Shown in pieces: positions 1-10,475 of a stretch of DNA of 64,000 nt. Within the stretch, counting starts at the first letter, position 1. Every line of letters starts with the position of its first letter. This stretch comes from Isoperla grammatica (Eukaryota; Arthropoda; Insecta; Plecoptera; Perlodidae): positions 36,379,979 to 36,443,978 of the forward strand of contig OX246741.1 in NCBI GenBank assembly GCA_945910005.1. The letters are read 5' to 3'. The translations under genes were made by a program, and so were the position numbers. Below the pieces are notes generated by a model. The model was not told the origin of the DNA, made no database searches, and saw nothing but the letters and a program-made list of their open reading frames with translations.

Positions 1-832
1 CGGCCCGAAAGCCCGAACCGGCCCGAAAGCCCGAAAGCCCGAAAGCCTGGCCCGGCCCGGCCAGAACTTTCTGCTTACCGCTGCTTAGATAATTAAACTG
101 AAGCAGCTCTATATTCAATTTTATAGATTTTTTTTTTAAATTATAAAAAACATTATTAAATATTGATATCCAGCCCCAAAATGCTGGCCAGGAAAGCCAG
201 AAGCCCTACCCGGCACGAAAGCCCGACCCGGCCCGAAAGCCCGAACCGGCCCGAAAGCCCGAAAGCCCGGCCCGGCCCGGCCCGAAAGAGCGGCCTGGCC
301 TTATAGTAAAGTCGCCGCCGATACAAAACGTATCGATTTAGTCGATCGCCACAGTGTTGGCTATAGGGGTAGGGAATAGGAGAATGTTGTGTGTGGGTGG
401 GTGGCCTGTGGCCTGTGGAGAACTCCAAAAAACAAACTGCTTACTGCTGCTTAGATAGTTAAACTGAAGCAGCTCTATATTCAATTTTAAAGAATTATTT
501 TTTTTTATTATAAAAACATTATTAAATATTGATATCCAGCCCCAAAATTCTGGCCAGGGAAGCCAGAAGTCCAACCTGGCCCGAAATTCCGACTAGGCCC
601 GAAAGCCCGACTCGGCCCGAAAGCCCGACTTGGCCCGAAAGCCCGACTCGGCCCGAAAGCCCGAACCGGCCCGAAAGCCCGAAAGCCCGAAAGCCTGGCC
701 CGGCCCGGCCAGAACTTTCAATGCTTCGGCCCGATACCGGCCCGAAGCCCGAAGCTAACTTAAGAAACCCGGCCCGGCCCGGCCCGAAAGTCGGGCCGGG
801 CCGGGCTTTCGGGCCGTTCGGGCCAAAATTCC
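1..832. repeat. GC-rich 18-bp minisatellite in a duplicated element
   Basis: Runs of an 18-bp unit of the form CCCGACTCGGCCCGAAAG occur near 200-290 and 590-700. An AT-rich segment at about 75-215 is repeated at 438-580, so the block is a tandem duplication of about 365 bp. The right edge (about 775-832) turns back on itself (GGCCCGGCCCG then CGGGCCGGGCC) and ends in AATTCCCATCTCTACTAG. Its reverse complement resembles hAT-like termini (TAGAGATGGG), but that assignment is tentative. Open frames here are proline/arginine-rich artefacts. Confidence 0.6.
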
Positions 833-955
833 CATCTCTACTAGTCCCATGCCGACCTCAGATCCTTATCTCTTCCATGTATGCACGCTGTTTCAACGGA
901 AATCATAATATTCCTGACGTTCACACATTCGTAAAGGCGGTCTTCTGTTTGGTAT

Positions 956-1598
956 AGCCGCGTTCACATAAATGACTAGTGACTATTGACTATTGACTAT
1001 TGACTATTGATTAGTGACTAAGCGAATTGAACCATAGGCGATACGTGCTGACGTTCACACAACTTTACTTTTGACTTATGACTATTGACTATTGACTAAC
1101 GAATTGAAGATATCTGGAAGTCATAGTTACAACCAATCACAACGTTCGCGTTCAGCCAATGAATGTGGAGCAACGGAAGTCAATACCACTATTCAATTAC
1201 TGTCAAGTGTATATTTGTTTTTGACTATTTCCGGCGAATATTATTTATTTATTATTTTTATGAAGCTGTCATACAATAAAATATTCTTATTTTGAAAACA
1301 AATCTTAAAAACAAACAAGAAACATACAAAACCTTCACAACTTGGTTAAGCCCATCATTAAACGTTTTAACTGGTGAACAGTTACTATCGCCATACCTCG
1401 TTTTCTTCATAATGTTGCAATTTTATTACTTTGACAGCTCGTTGTTTGTCAATCAGTTTGATTCATTTGTTCTAGGTGGCAGATCATACGTGTCAAAGAA
1501 CTTAGTTGTGAAGTGTTCATATCTTTCTTTGGGTAGTCAATAATCACTAGTCAATAGTCAATAGTCAGTAATCAATAGTCATTTATGTGAATGCGGCT
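956..1598. mobile_element. Foldback-type element with 7-bp subrepeats in its arms
   Basis: The left end AGCCGCGTTCACATAAATGA is matched in reverse complement by TCATTTATGTGAATGCGGCT at the right end. Both arms continue into tandem GACTATT (7-bp) repeats (about 974-1010 and 1545-1580), with another run at 1077-1098. About 0.64 kb, no credible coding frame. No exact target duplication was found. Superfamily not assigned. Confidence 0.6.
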
Positions 1599-2690
1599 TA
1601 AAGAGTGCACAAACTTCGTTAGTCACGCCTACTGCGTTTGGTATTTTCAACAATCCAATGCTGTAGTAAATTGTCACTATAATATACCACTTTTAATGTA
1701 GGGGGTGGGAACTAGAGTGGAATATTGGACTCGCCTATTTCGTAACTATGAGTATACTTGTGTTGGCGAAACTTTATACACTGGTACTTCAATCACTTTG
1801 TTGTTATATTATAATATCTGTACGGTGTACCTATCTATTATTTTCTATTCTATTATTTTTGTATCAATCATGTTTGTTACAATGATTGTCTGGATTTTTT
1901 TCTCTCATAGGTCAATTTTTCTTTCATTTTATTCCTTTATAGCTAACATTTTTAATAATGTTATTATGAAACTGTACAATTTCGTCACCATGAAAATGTA
2001 TAGTCATCATAATCTGGAAAATCCACAGAATTATTACTATGTGACTCAATCGGAAGGGGCAATCGTAATAATCACTTGTTGAAGTGTATGTGTGTAAATG
2101 CACACAAGATTATCTTCGTTCTAGTGGTCTACGTAAAAAGGTATATTAGGCCTACCTCGTGCTCTAAGCAGTATACCCATGGTCGGTAATAAACACGTTT
2201 ACTATCGCTCGAAGCTTTACGTAGAAATAATCTATTACACAATAGTTTCAAAACTTTCATAGCTCCGTATATTATTATTTTCTATTCAAATACAAATGTT
2301 TTGGTATTCTTGCTGTGGGTTACAAAGCGCTTCTTCCTGGTGTGTGTGTATACGTATGCTGAGAGCGAGGCGTAAGATTTACGTGTTCGAAGGTGAATAA
2401 TAATGTGTGTATGTAGCGTATGTACTTAGAATGGTAATAGGATAATTTCCCAGCGTACAAGGAACACCCAGAAGCCAGTCCACAAGTTATCATGTTTCTG
2501 TATAAAATTAAACTTTTTTGGATGCCAGCGGTAAGACTAGTGTGTGACCTGCTGAACGATAACAAACGAGATTTGTTATCTGTGGTTAGTGTATAGATAT
2601 GCGGTTATGAAATGTTTCAAAGATATACTATTGGAGCATTCGATTCGCGTAAAAAGAAACAAATTCCTCTAAGAAACTGGTGGTGTCTAC
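1599..2690. other. Intergenic, nothing recognised
   Basis: AT-rich sequence with frames of up to 125 codons (1705-2082), low complexity in composition and without recognisable motifs. No gene is called. Confidence 0.4.
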
Positions 2691-2945
2691 TGAATAGACC
2701 TTTTTCAGAATTCATCTAGGACCTTTAGATAGAGCTAATCACAGCTTTCTAGATCAATTTTGAAAATCCTCTATTATGACAGTCGCCGTGATTTGCCGTG
2801 ATTTGCTCTATCTAAGGGTCCTTGATATGTTAAGGTGTATTTTTCATTGTTGTGCATTGTTGTCATTGAAGATCTAGAGGGCCGTGATTAGCTCTATCTA
2901 ATGGTTCTAGATCAATAGACCTTTTTCAGAATTGATTTATGACCC
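2690..2945. repeat. Short inverted/direct repeat cluster
   Basis: TAGATAGAGCTAATCAC near 2727-2743 pairs with GTGATTAGCTCTATCTA at 2884-2900. The word ATAGACCTTTTTCAGAATT occurs at about 2694 and 2924 in the same direction. Probably a decayed miniature element. Confidence 0.45.
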
Positions 2946-3030
2946 TTGAAGAGCACCGCTGAAGACCGCTGCCCTAAGACAACCCAGTAGCAACCAGTAG
3001 TCATGATTACCGGTAACATGGTATCGAACG

Positions 3031-3352
3031 CAGTGGTGTATCGAAGGGGGAGGTATGGGGTTCAAACCCCCTTGCCAACAAAAATGAACGGAGAGAAGGA
3101 TGGAAAGGAGGAGGAGGAGGAAACTTTACTTTTGATAAGATTAACTGTATTTAATTCTATTTATAGTCATTTTTACATTCTCAGACCTACTTTATGATAT
3201 TGTCCGAGTCTGAAACGTGTTTAAAGGCGTTTAAAACGTTATTATTGAAAAAACATTAGCTTCCTGCGGCTGGGGCTTTCGCCCCAGACTCCTACCAGCT
3301 TGGGATGTTCGACCCCCCTCCCCCCCACTGTGAATTCCTAGATACGCCACTG
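3031..3352. mobile_element. hAT-like miniature element, copy 1
   Basis: Starts CAGTGGTGTAT and ends ATACGCCACTG (terminal inverted repeats, one mismatch), 322 bp. It is flanked by ATCGAACG (3023-3030) and CTCGAACG (3353-3360), an 8-bp target duplication with one mismatch, as hAT insertions make. A GC-rich hairpin (GGGGCTTTCGCCCC) lies near the right end. The termini match the element at 14748-15152. No transposase. Confidence 0.75.
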
Positions 3353-3403
3353 CTCGAACGGCACCACACCCTCCTCGTCGTTGAGCCACATCTCTATAGT
3401 AAT

Positions 3404-3558
<155 letters not shown>

Positions 3559-4049
3559 GAGTGTCTATTTTTTTTCTTTTACATAAAAAAATATACAACT
3601 TCACTGGTACATGAAAAGATACATTAGAAAATAATTTATTCTGAAAAGAAAAAAAAATGGGCGAATTTAAGTACATGTGTTAATTACACTATATGAAGAA
3701 CCTTTAAAACTGACATTATTATATGGTTATTCAATCTTAAAAACTAGACATATAAGGGTGAAGTACACTAAATCTAATTTTAAAATGAAGTTAAAGTTAA
3801 ACTAAAAAAAAAGAGAAGGAAGGTGAAAACAATACAAAGTACATTAGAATGATGGCATAGAAACTAGATGTGATATTATAATTATGTATAAATGTATAAT
3901 CTTGATCAAAATCTAAACTAAAAGTAGCAGGGTAAAAGTCACAAACAGGCCTACCGTATATTGATAAAAATAGAGAAAATGTACGCAGAAAATGTATCGG
4001 TAATGTACGCAGTGTACAAGAACAGTGATACTGAATGAGTCCCGTAATC

Positions 4050-4175
4050 GCTAGATTCACTCAACCAGGAACTCACGACCTAGCCCGAAGAGGTTGTCGG
4101 AGGGAGTGCATAACTCGCAGCTTACAGGAAATACTATCGCGGGCTTCGAACCCGCGGCCGCCTCAGGAACGAGGC
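4050..4175 (-). mobile_element. tRNA-like SINE fragment
   Basis: On the minus strand there is a pol III box B-like GGTTCGAAGCC (4142-4152) inside a GC-rich tRNA-like stem. No complete tRNA cloverleaf is evident, so this is called a SINE remnant. Confidence 0.4.
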
Positions 4176-4684
4176 CAAGCATGCACGCGCTTGTCGGTGC
4201 ACGTACGCACACGGGCTGCAGACCAGCTGTGATTCATTGAGTCGTATCGTATTACGGCGACATGAGTGACTGCACGAGCCCCCTCACATACGTCACGTCT
4301 AGACTATATGGGTCCGTTCCGATTGAAAGAAAAGAAACGCAGCAAACCTAGATGATGTAAAAATACGTATACTCGTGTTAGCTTGCGTATAGTTACCCTA
4401 ACGAAAGTATTCTGATTCTTACGACACAGTCGAGTCCAAGGCTAATTTCTACCATCTAATCTAAACATTCCATTGGGGATAATTTAAAACCTTCCGATGG
4501 TTAGCTGTAACGGGGGGTTGGTTAAACCGCCTGCGCACTCGGCTAAGCCGAACCGTGCATTTACGAATGTGTAAAAGAACGTCAGGTATCTTGATTTTCT
4601 TTCAATTGGCGCGGTGGAAAGGGGCAGTAAGACAATGACCTGAGATCGGTATGCGAATACTTTTGTTAGGGCTAGTATAGTCGT

Positions 4685-4765
4685 CGTCGTCGTCGTTGAT
4701 TCAAGTCTGATAAACCGCGGTTCCTGCGCTCCAGGATCGAATCCGGCCGGCTTGGGTATAAATAA
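4685..4765 (+). mobile_element. tRNA-derived SINE fragment, family shared with 52262-52350
   Basis: CGGTTCCTGCGCTCCAGG followed by box B-like GGATCGAATCC (4734-4744). The same string with a canonical box B is at 52320-52345, so the two are copies of one dispersed family. Confidence 0.5.
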
Positions 4766-4852
4766 CATGCGGTACTCTCATCAGCATCATTGCCAAACTA
4801 TACGAAGACCCCTCATTACTAGCCCCAACGTATCTAGTGTCCTGCCTACTTC

Positions 4853-5003
4853 AGCAGGGCGATTCTGTATGGGCGACGATACGTTTATCACCGGTTTCAG
4901 TTGTTAGAAGAAGGCGATGAGCCAATCACCGCCTTGCATTCGCCTTCAGTAACGACTAAAACCGCTGATAAGTTTATCGTCGCCCATACAGAATCGCCCT
5001 GCA
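4853..5003. mobile_element. 150-bp near-perfect palindrome (foldback MITE)
   Basis: Left arm GCAGGGCGATTCTGTATGGG runs to about 4919; the right arm (about 4938-5003) is its reverse complement, ending CCCATACAGAATCGCCCTGC. Arms are about 65 bp around a loop of under 20 bp. No coding capacity. Confidence 0.65.
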
Positions 5004-5767
5004 GATCCGTATCTACCCCCGTATTTACCGCCCGTTTCAAGGACGCTGTTTCAACGAAACCCAATATATTCCTGGCGTTCTTTCACACATTTGTAAAGTT
5101 AGTTCTCACTACTATGGACCTGTTTCAAGAGCTTAACTAATAAACAAGAGAAGTAGACAAGTCAAGTTCTTAGTGTTTACTGGACTCGCATATTTAGTAG
5201 GGCCTATAAGCATGAAACTCTATAGGTAGTTAATTTGGGATGGCTTTACCACCAACATCGTTTTAACATAAGCTCTTGAGTTTAAAGAATCACAATTTAT
5301 ATTTCTGGAACAAAGATATCGTGAAGTTTGCTCGACTTCCTGAGACATGAGTTGAAACTATTAAATCTCGTTAGCTCTTATTCTTAAGCTATAATTGCCC
5401 AGCCAATGAGAGGTGACCTTTTATAATTGCGGCAAATAATGGCGACCATGCTAAAACATTAATTCGAGAGTAAATGGTGTGTAAAATGTTGGAATAAAAA
5501 TTTATTGAATACCTAAACATAAAGAAAGTATACAAATTAACTATGGAACTATATACGCATTGTTATAACTAAGGAGTTGCGAATGCGTTCACACTATTTT
5601 GTCCTAACTGTTATAGCATTGGTCGCTTTGGCCGCACTTACAAAGGTCGCCTTACAAAATGGTTTGGCCAAGAGTTGCAAAGAAAAGAGAGCTACTGTGA
5701 TGAAACTGCTTGAGCTTGTGTCGTAAATCTTCATTCTCGTTCTCAAATTGGCGAGCGAGGGGGACGC
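5004..5767. other. Intergenic with a dispersed-repeat fragment
   Basis: About 5040-5105 resembles 885-935 (TTTCAACG..A, ATATTCCTG, CGTTC..TCACACATTTGTAAAG) and, inverted, 4555-4595. The remainder shows nothing recognisable. Confidence 0.4.
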
Positions 5768-6199
5768 GGAATAACGCCCACAAGGAATAAGGCCCACATG
5801 GAACAAGGCCCACATGGAATAACGCCCACATAAAACAAGGCCCACATTTTACGAACCCGAAGCTTCCCGAGCGATGCTGCGTTGCCAAATGTTTCATATT
5901 GGTTTTGATAGTCGTTACACACACCTAATTTGCATACCTAATTTGCATAATCAAAGTCAACGGCAATGCAACCTTCGGGATCGTAAAATGTGGGCCTTGT
6001 TCCATGTGGGCGTTATTCCATGTGGGCCTTGTTCCATGTGGGCGTTATTCCATGTGGGCCTTGTTCCATGTGGGCCTTGTTCCATGTGGGCTTTATTCCG
6101 GTAGCTTGCATGGCCGCCTGGCTCGCGCTCGTAGACAGTTTCCTAAGTCTGCGATAGAGTGCGTTACTCGCGCCAACACGGGCGAATCTGGCGGCCGTT
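5768..6199. mobile_element. Foldback element with 16-bp subrepeat arms, copy 1
   Basis: The left arm (5768-5870) is built from alternating 16-bp units GGAACAAGGCCCACAT and GGAATAACGCCCACAT, ending in TTTTACGAACCCGAAG. The right arm (5973-6099) is the inverted array, starting CTTCGGGATCGTAAAA. A core of about 100 bp with TTTGCATA repeats sits between. A further 100 bp to 6199 is also shared with copy 2 at 10013-10475. Frames reading WALFHVG are translations of the subrepeat, not a protein. Confidence 0.7.
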
Positions 6200-6394
6200 G
6201 GATGACGGCGGTAAAATTGAAAAGAAAGATTCGAAAAGAAAACACAATTTGTGAGATACGCGTTGACAGATGAGCGCACAAAATGAAACAGAAAGCGCCG
6301 TTTGAGTTGAATTGAGAGATTCACTCCGCCTACGCTACTCTAATAGTACACGTACACATACATAGTAAATACACATTTTGCCTTGACCCTTAAG

Positions 6395-7065
6395 GTAGTT
6401 AAAAAACAAACCTTGTTATTTAGGCATCGTATATAATTTCCTTGATAGCAGGTAGAGTAATAGTATATTACTCTACCTTCTTCATTCAATATAATTACTC
6501 CGAGTTTTTAGATGTTTTAAGTAACTAACTTACATCATTACGATGAACCTAGTTGCTATGTCATCGTATCTTCCTCGTAAGCAGGTAAAGTAATAGCTTA
6601 TTTCATGTCCCTCATTCAATATTATTACTTCTTAAACAACTGCGTTATTACGTTGAAGTAACTACACCTACAGCATCACGATGACCCTAGTCGCAATGAC
6701 ACGGTGTATTTCTTTATAGTTAGCAGGTAGAGTAACAGTATTTCAGGCTTTTCATTCTATATTATTGCTCCCTTAACAATGGGGTTTAATGTAGAAATTA
6801 ACTAGTCTTACATCATCCCGATAGACCCTTTTGAAAAGACATGGTACACGATTTCCTCGTTAGCACATAGAGTAATAGTATTTCAGGTCACTTATTCAAT
6901 ATTATTACTCCCTTAGCAATCAGCATTTAAATGTAGAAAGTAACTGGTCTGACATTATCAATATGTACCTTGTAGAAATGACATGGTTTGTAATTTTCTT
7001 GGTAGCAAGTAGAGTAATTTTATTTCACAGCTTTCATTCAGTATTATAACTCCCTTAAGCATTGA
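6395..7065. repeat. Diverged tandem repeat, about 140 bp x 5
   Basis: The landmark GCAGGTAGAGTAA recurs at 6448, 6581, 6723, 6863 and 7005 with substitutions. Each is followed by CATTCAATATTATTACTCC-like and CATCATCACGATGA-like words. Period 133-142 bp; an old array. Confidence 0.7.
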
Positions 7066-7786
7066 GTAATAATATTTCAAACAATTCTTCGCTATTCTTA
7101 TACTACCTTGTGTCTTATCTACCCCCGGCATCCCTACCCTGTCCACCCATAGGCAACAGCATAAAGTATCGGGGTAGTACGCATATTGGGAAAAGTGACA
7201 GAATGAGCCAATTTTTATATCAGAATTGAGTGTGGTGGTTCGTGTAAAGTTCGAATAAGTGCAGTAACAATAGATTGATTGATAAATTGGCCTTAACGTC
7301 TCATATTTTTCGATAGGGCTAATCGAGACGGAAGTAACAAAAGAAACCACCACGGCGTCAACTCAGAGCGTACCGGCTAAGTAGGCAGTCAGTAAAGAAC
7401 ATTGTAATTTTTGTAAATCAGTTTCACAACTGAAAAGGATTGCTGTAAAATAAATAAATAAGCACATTACAACCCCCCCCCCCCTCTCCACACCCTTTTG
7501 CTAATGCCAGTGAAACTGGACGCATTCAAATCGGCTATATCTAAACACCGCTAAAAGTACTGTTCCTTTGTAATTCTTTCTCTTTTATCCTTCACTAAAA
7601 CTTATTTTTAACTGTGATCGACATACACATGTACGCCTGTGTGAATATTATGAAGTGTACGTCTGTATTTTATTTCCTTAATTGCCAGTACTTGTCTTTG
7701 TATTTGTTTGTAATTGTACTTGTCCTTGTATACAACTTTATTATATTGCACTTGTGGGTCTTGTGACCTGTTGTCAATAAAGAATT

Positions 7787-8262
7787 GTAAAGTACCGTCT
7801 ATATGCATTATCTACTAGGCTGTGCTTAGAATACAGTGAGTTTGTGCATTATCCACTAGGCTGTGCTTAGAGTGCAGTGAGTTTGTGCATTATCCACTAG
7901 GCTGTGCTTAGAATGCAGTGACTTTGTGCACATGTGAATTTGTAGAGAGCTTTGGTAATATCAATAAAGAACTTGCATTGTTACATTGCATAGCAACGGT
8001 TGTTGACTGGTAACTAAGGACATTATACAGAAGAAGATGGTGGGAAGTGAGCCTAGAGAGAGGAAGTGGTGTTGAAAGCTACACGGAACAACTTCAAGAA
8101 CTCGAGTCTTTAAGCCTTACAATTTCTCTAGTTATCCAAACTAGTATTACCCAGACGTCAACTACGCCTGCCCCGTTAAATGGGACGGTGATTTTTGAAG
8201 CGTCGGCCGTCGGTTACACACGATCAACCACTGAATTCAACGTACCAAGAAGGACATTTCAA
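7787..8262 (+). repeat. Left arm of large inverted repeat
   Basis: Reverse-complement match to 8498-8930 with almost no differences except copy number of a 41-bp subrepeat (three here, two in the right arm), which begins GCATTATCYACTAGGCTGTG. It contains AATAAAG, and an open frame from 8047 whose product (SLERGSGVES...) is not recognised; the same frame is present in the other arm. It could derive from an LTR element end, not proven. Confidence 0.8.
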
Positions 8263-8497
8263 ATTGTAACAGTACCCTCGCCCTCTTTCTACACTGGTCG
8301 GCCTAGCTCAGCCGGGAAATAAACCAACACTTGAAAACTTGAGTTGTATTATTAATTTATATTGTATCACATAGACAACGAATGCTCACAGTAAATAACT
8401 TGTCACAAATAGGTCTACAGACAGTACCAGCTCCAGTTATAGGTGTATTCTTCTTCTAACCTTGGTTTCTCAAGCAGGCGTCCATGGTAGGATTTCC

Positions 8498-8930
8498 AAA
8501 ATGTCCTTCTTGGTACGTTGAATTCAGTGGTTGATCGTGTGTAACCGACGGCCGACGCTTCAAAAATCACCGTCCCATTTAACGGGGCAGGCGTAGTTGA
8601 CGTCTGGGTAATACTAGTTTGGATAACTAGAGAAATTGTAAGGCTTAAAGACTCGAGTTCTTGAAGTTGTTCCGTGTAGCTTTCAACACCACTTCCTCTC
8701 TCTAGGCTCACTTCCCACCATCTTCTTCTGTATAATGTCCTTAGTTACCAGTCAACAACCGTTGCTATGCAATGTAACAATGCAAGTTCTTTATTGATAT
8801 TACCAAAGCTCTCTACAAATTCACATGTGCACAAAGTCACTGCATTCTAAGCACAGCCTAGTGGATAATGCACAAACTCACTGTATTCTAAGCACAGCCT
8901 AGTAGATAATGCATATAGACGGTACTTTAC
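8498..8930 (-). repeat. Right arm of large inverted repeat
   Basis: Inverted copy of 7787-8262, separated from it by about 235 bp of unique spacer. The near identity implies a recent origin or ongoing gene conversion. Confidence 0.8.
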
Positions 8931-9034
8931 AGAATAAATAAATGAATATTGAACAGTTTCCATCTAAATATTGTGTCACAACTATTTTGCGAAATTAGAG
9001 GAAATATAAAATTTTGAGTTAGATTAATAACTCA

Positions 9035-9123
9035 GGGAAAATCTCCGAGGCCCCTGAGGGCCCCCCTCGAAGTGGGGGTTTCCGGGCTTTGCCCGGGTGT
9101 GCCGGGCGGTAGTTACGCCACTG
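9035..9123. mobile_element. Truncated hAT-like terminus
   Basis: GC-rich hairpin tract (CCCCCCTCGAAGTGGGGG, CCGGGCTTTGCCCGG) ending TTACGCCACTG, the same right-end form as the elements at 3031-3352 and 14748-15152. No matching left end was seen nearby. Confidence 0.4.
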
Positions 9124-10012
9124 CCTCTGTTAATGGTGCCTTTGGATTGAACTTTCATAGAATGGCATTAATTGTGTGATACGTTTGATGTTTTTCGTGT
9201 ACATTGCAAGAAACTACTAATTTACAACATTTAAAACTCTTTAATTATGGTTAACATGCGTTTCTCTATAAAATAAAAAAATACTCTTTACATATAACCA
9301 TTATCTAACTCAATATTGTATACACAGATATGTAAAAAAGTTTATGATGTACAGCCTAATTAGTAGACGACTGTTTCACGAAAAACCATTAATGGTTTTA
9401 TATTAAGTTTTTTTTTTTTTATAATATCATCTTGACGGATTTAAATAATATGTCATGAAAATATTTACAACATATCCGAACACACTTCACATAAGTTGTA
9501 AGTTTTTAACTCACGCCGCAATCCTGTCAAAAATATTATTCGCTCAACTGATAACGCGGTTCTCATGTGGCGTTTTCCTAATTATTATTATACATTTTTT
9601 GTTGTAACACATACAAACCGGCGGTCATACCTGGTGCGATCATGTTGTACGGACATAAATGTCGAGTATTTGAGTATTTCTATGCGCTTACCTTACTAAA
9701 TCCACTTGAAACCTTAAAACAACGCACAATTAGCGCCTATCTATTATATAAAATGAATACATTATTCAACAAACATCTAAACAAACTTAAGATGTCGTGG
9801 CCACTTTGTTGAACCCATCTTAGCATTCGCTCTTCGTATGGCTGGACAACCACCAACACCACCGGCAGGATGGAGAATTCCTTGAAGTATATTAATTCTT
9901 CATTATAATAATAATTGTTGTTATTATTATTACTATTATTAGTAGGTAAGCCGTTAAGATAGCCATTCTCTTCGCGCGTACCGCCATTGGCTTCAAACGG
10001 GTAGGTAACTTA

Positions 10013-10475
10013 ACGGCCGCCAGATTCGCCCGTGTTGGCGCGAGTAACGCACTCTATCGCAGACTTAGGAAACTGTCTACGAGCGCGAGCCAGGCGGCCA
10101 TGCAAGCTACCGGAATAACGCCCACATGGAACAAGGCCCACATGGAACAAGGCCCACATGGAATAACGCCCACATGGAACAAGGCCCACATGGAATAACG
10201 CCCACATGGAACAAGGCCCACATGGAATAACGCCCACATGGAACAAGGCCCACATTTTACGATCCCGAAGGTTGCATTGCCGTTGACTTTGATTATGCAA
10301 ATTAGGTATGCAAATTAGGAGTGAGTAACGACTATCAAAACCAATATTAAACATTTGGCAACGCAGCATCGCTCGGGACGCTTCGGGTTCGTAAAATGTG
10401 GGCCTTGTTCCATGTGGGCGTTATTCCATGTGGGCCTTGTTCCATGTGGGCCTTATTCCTTGTGGGCGTTATTCC
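10013..10475. mobile_element. Foldback element with 16-bp subrepeat arms, copy 2 (inverted to copy 1)
   Basis: Same element as 5768-6199 in reverse orientation. Arrays of the 16-bp units at 10112-10255 and 10398-10475 flank the same TTTGCATA-containing core. The shared non-repetitive flank (10013-10111) matches 6100-6199 inverted. Confidence 0.7.

Noticed and set aside
529..957. 142-residue Pro/Arg/Glu-rich frame
   Set aside because: Translation of an 18-bp GC-rich minisatellite; no gene structure around it.
5594..6324. WALFHVG repeat proteins (also at 10010-10369)
   Set aside because: They derive from 16-bp subrepeats of the foldback element and occur on both strands.
8047..8711. Protein SLERGSGVES... 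on both strands
   Set aside because: The frame is simply present in both palindrome arms. It starts at GTG, has no recognised homology and no promoter or splice context. Kept only as a note on the repeat.
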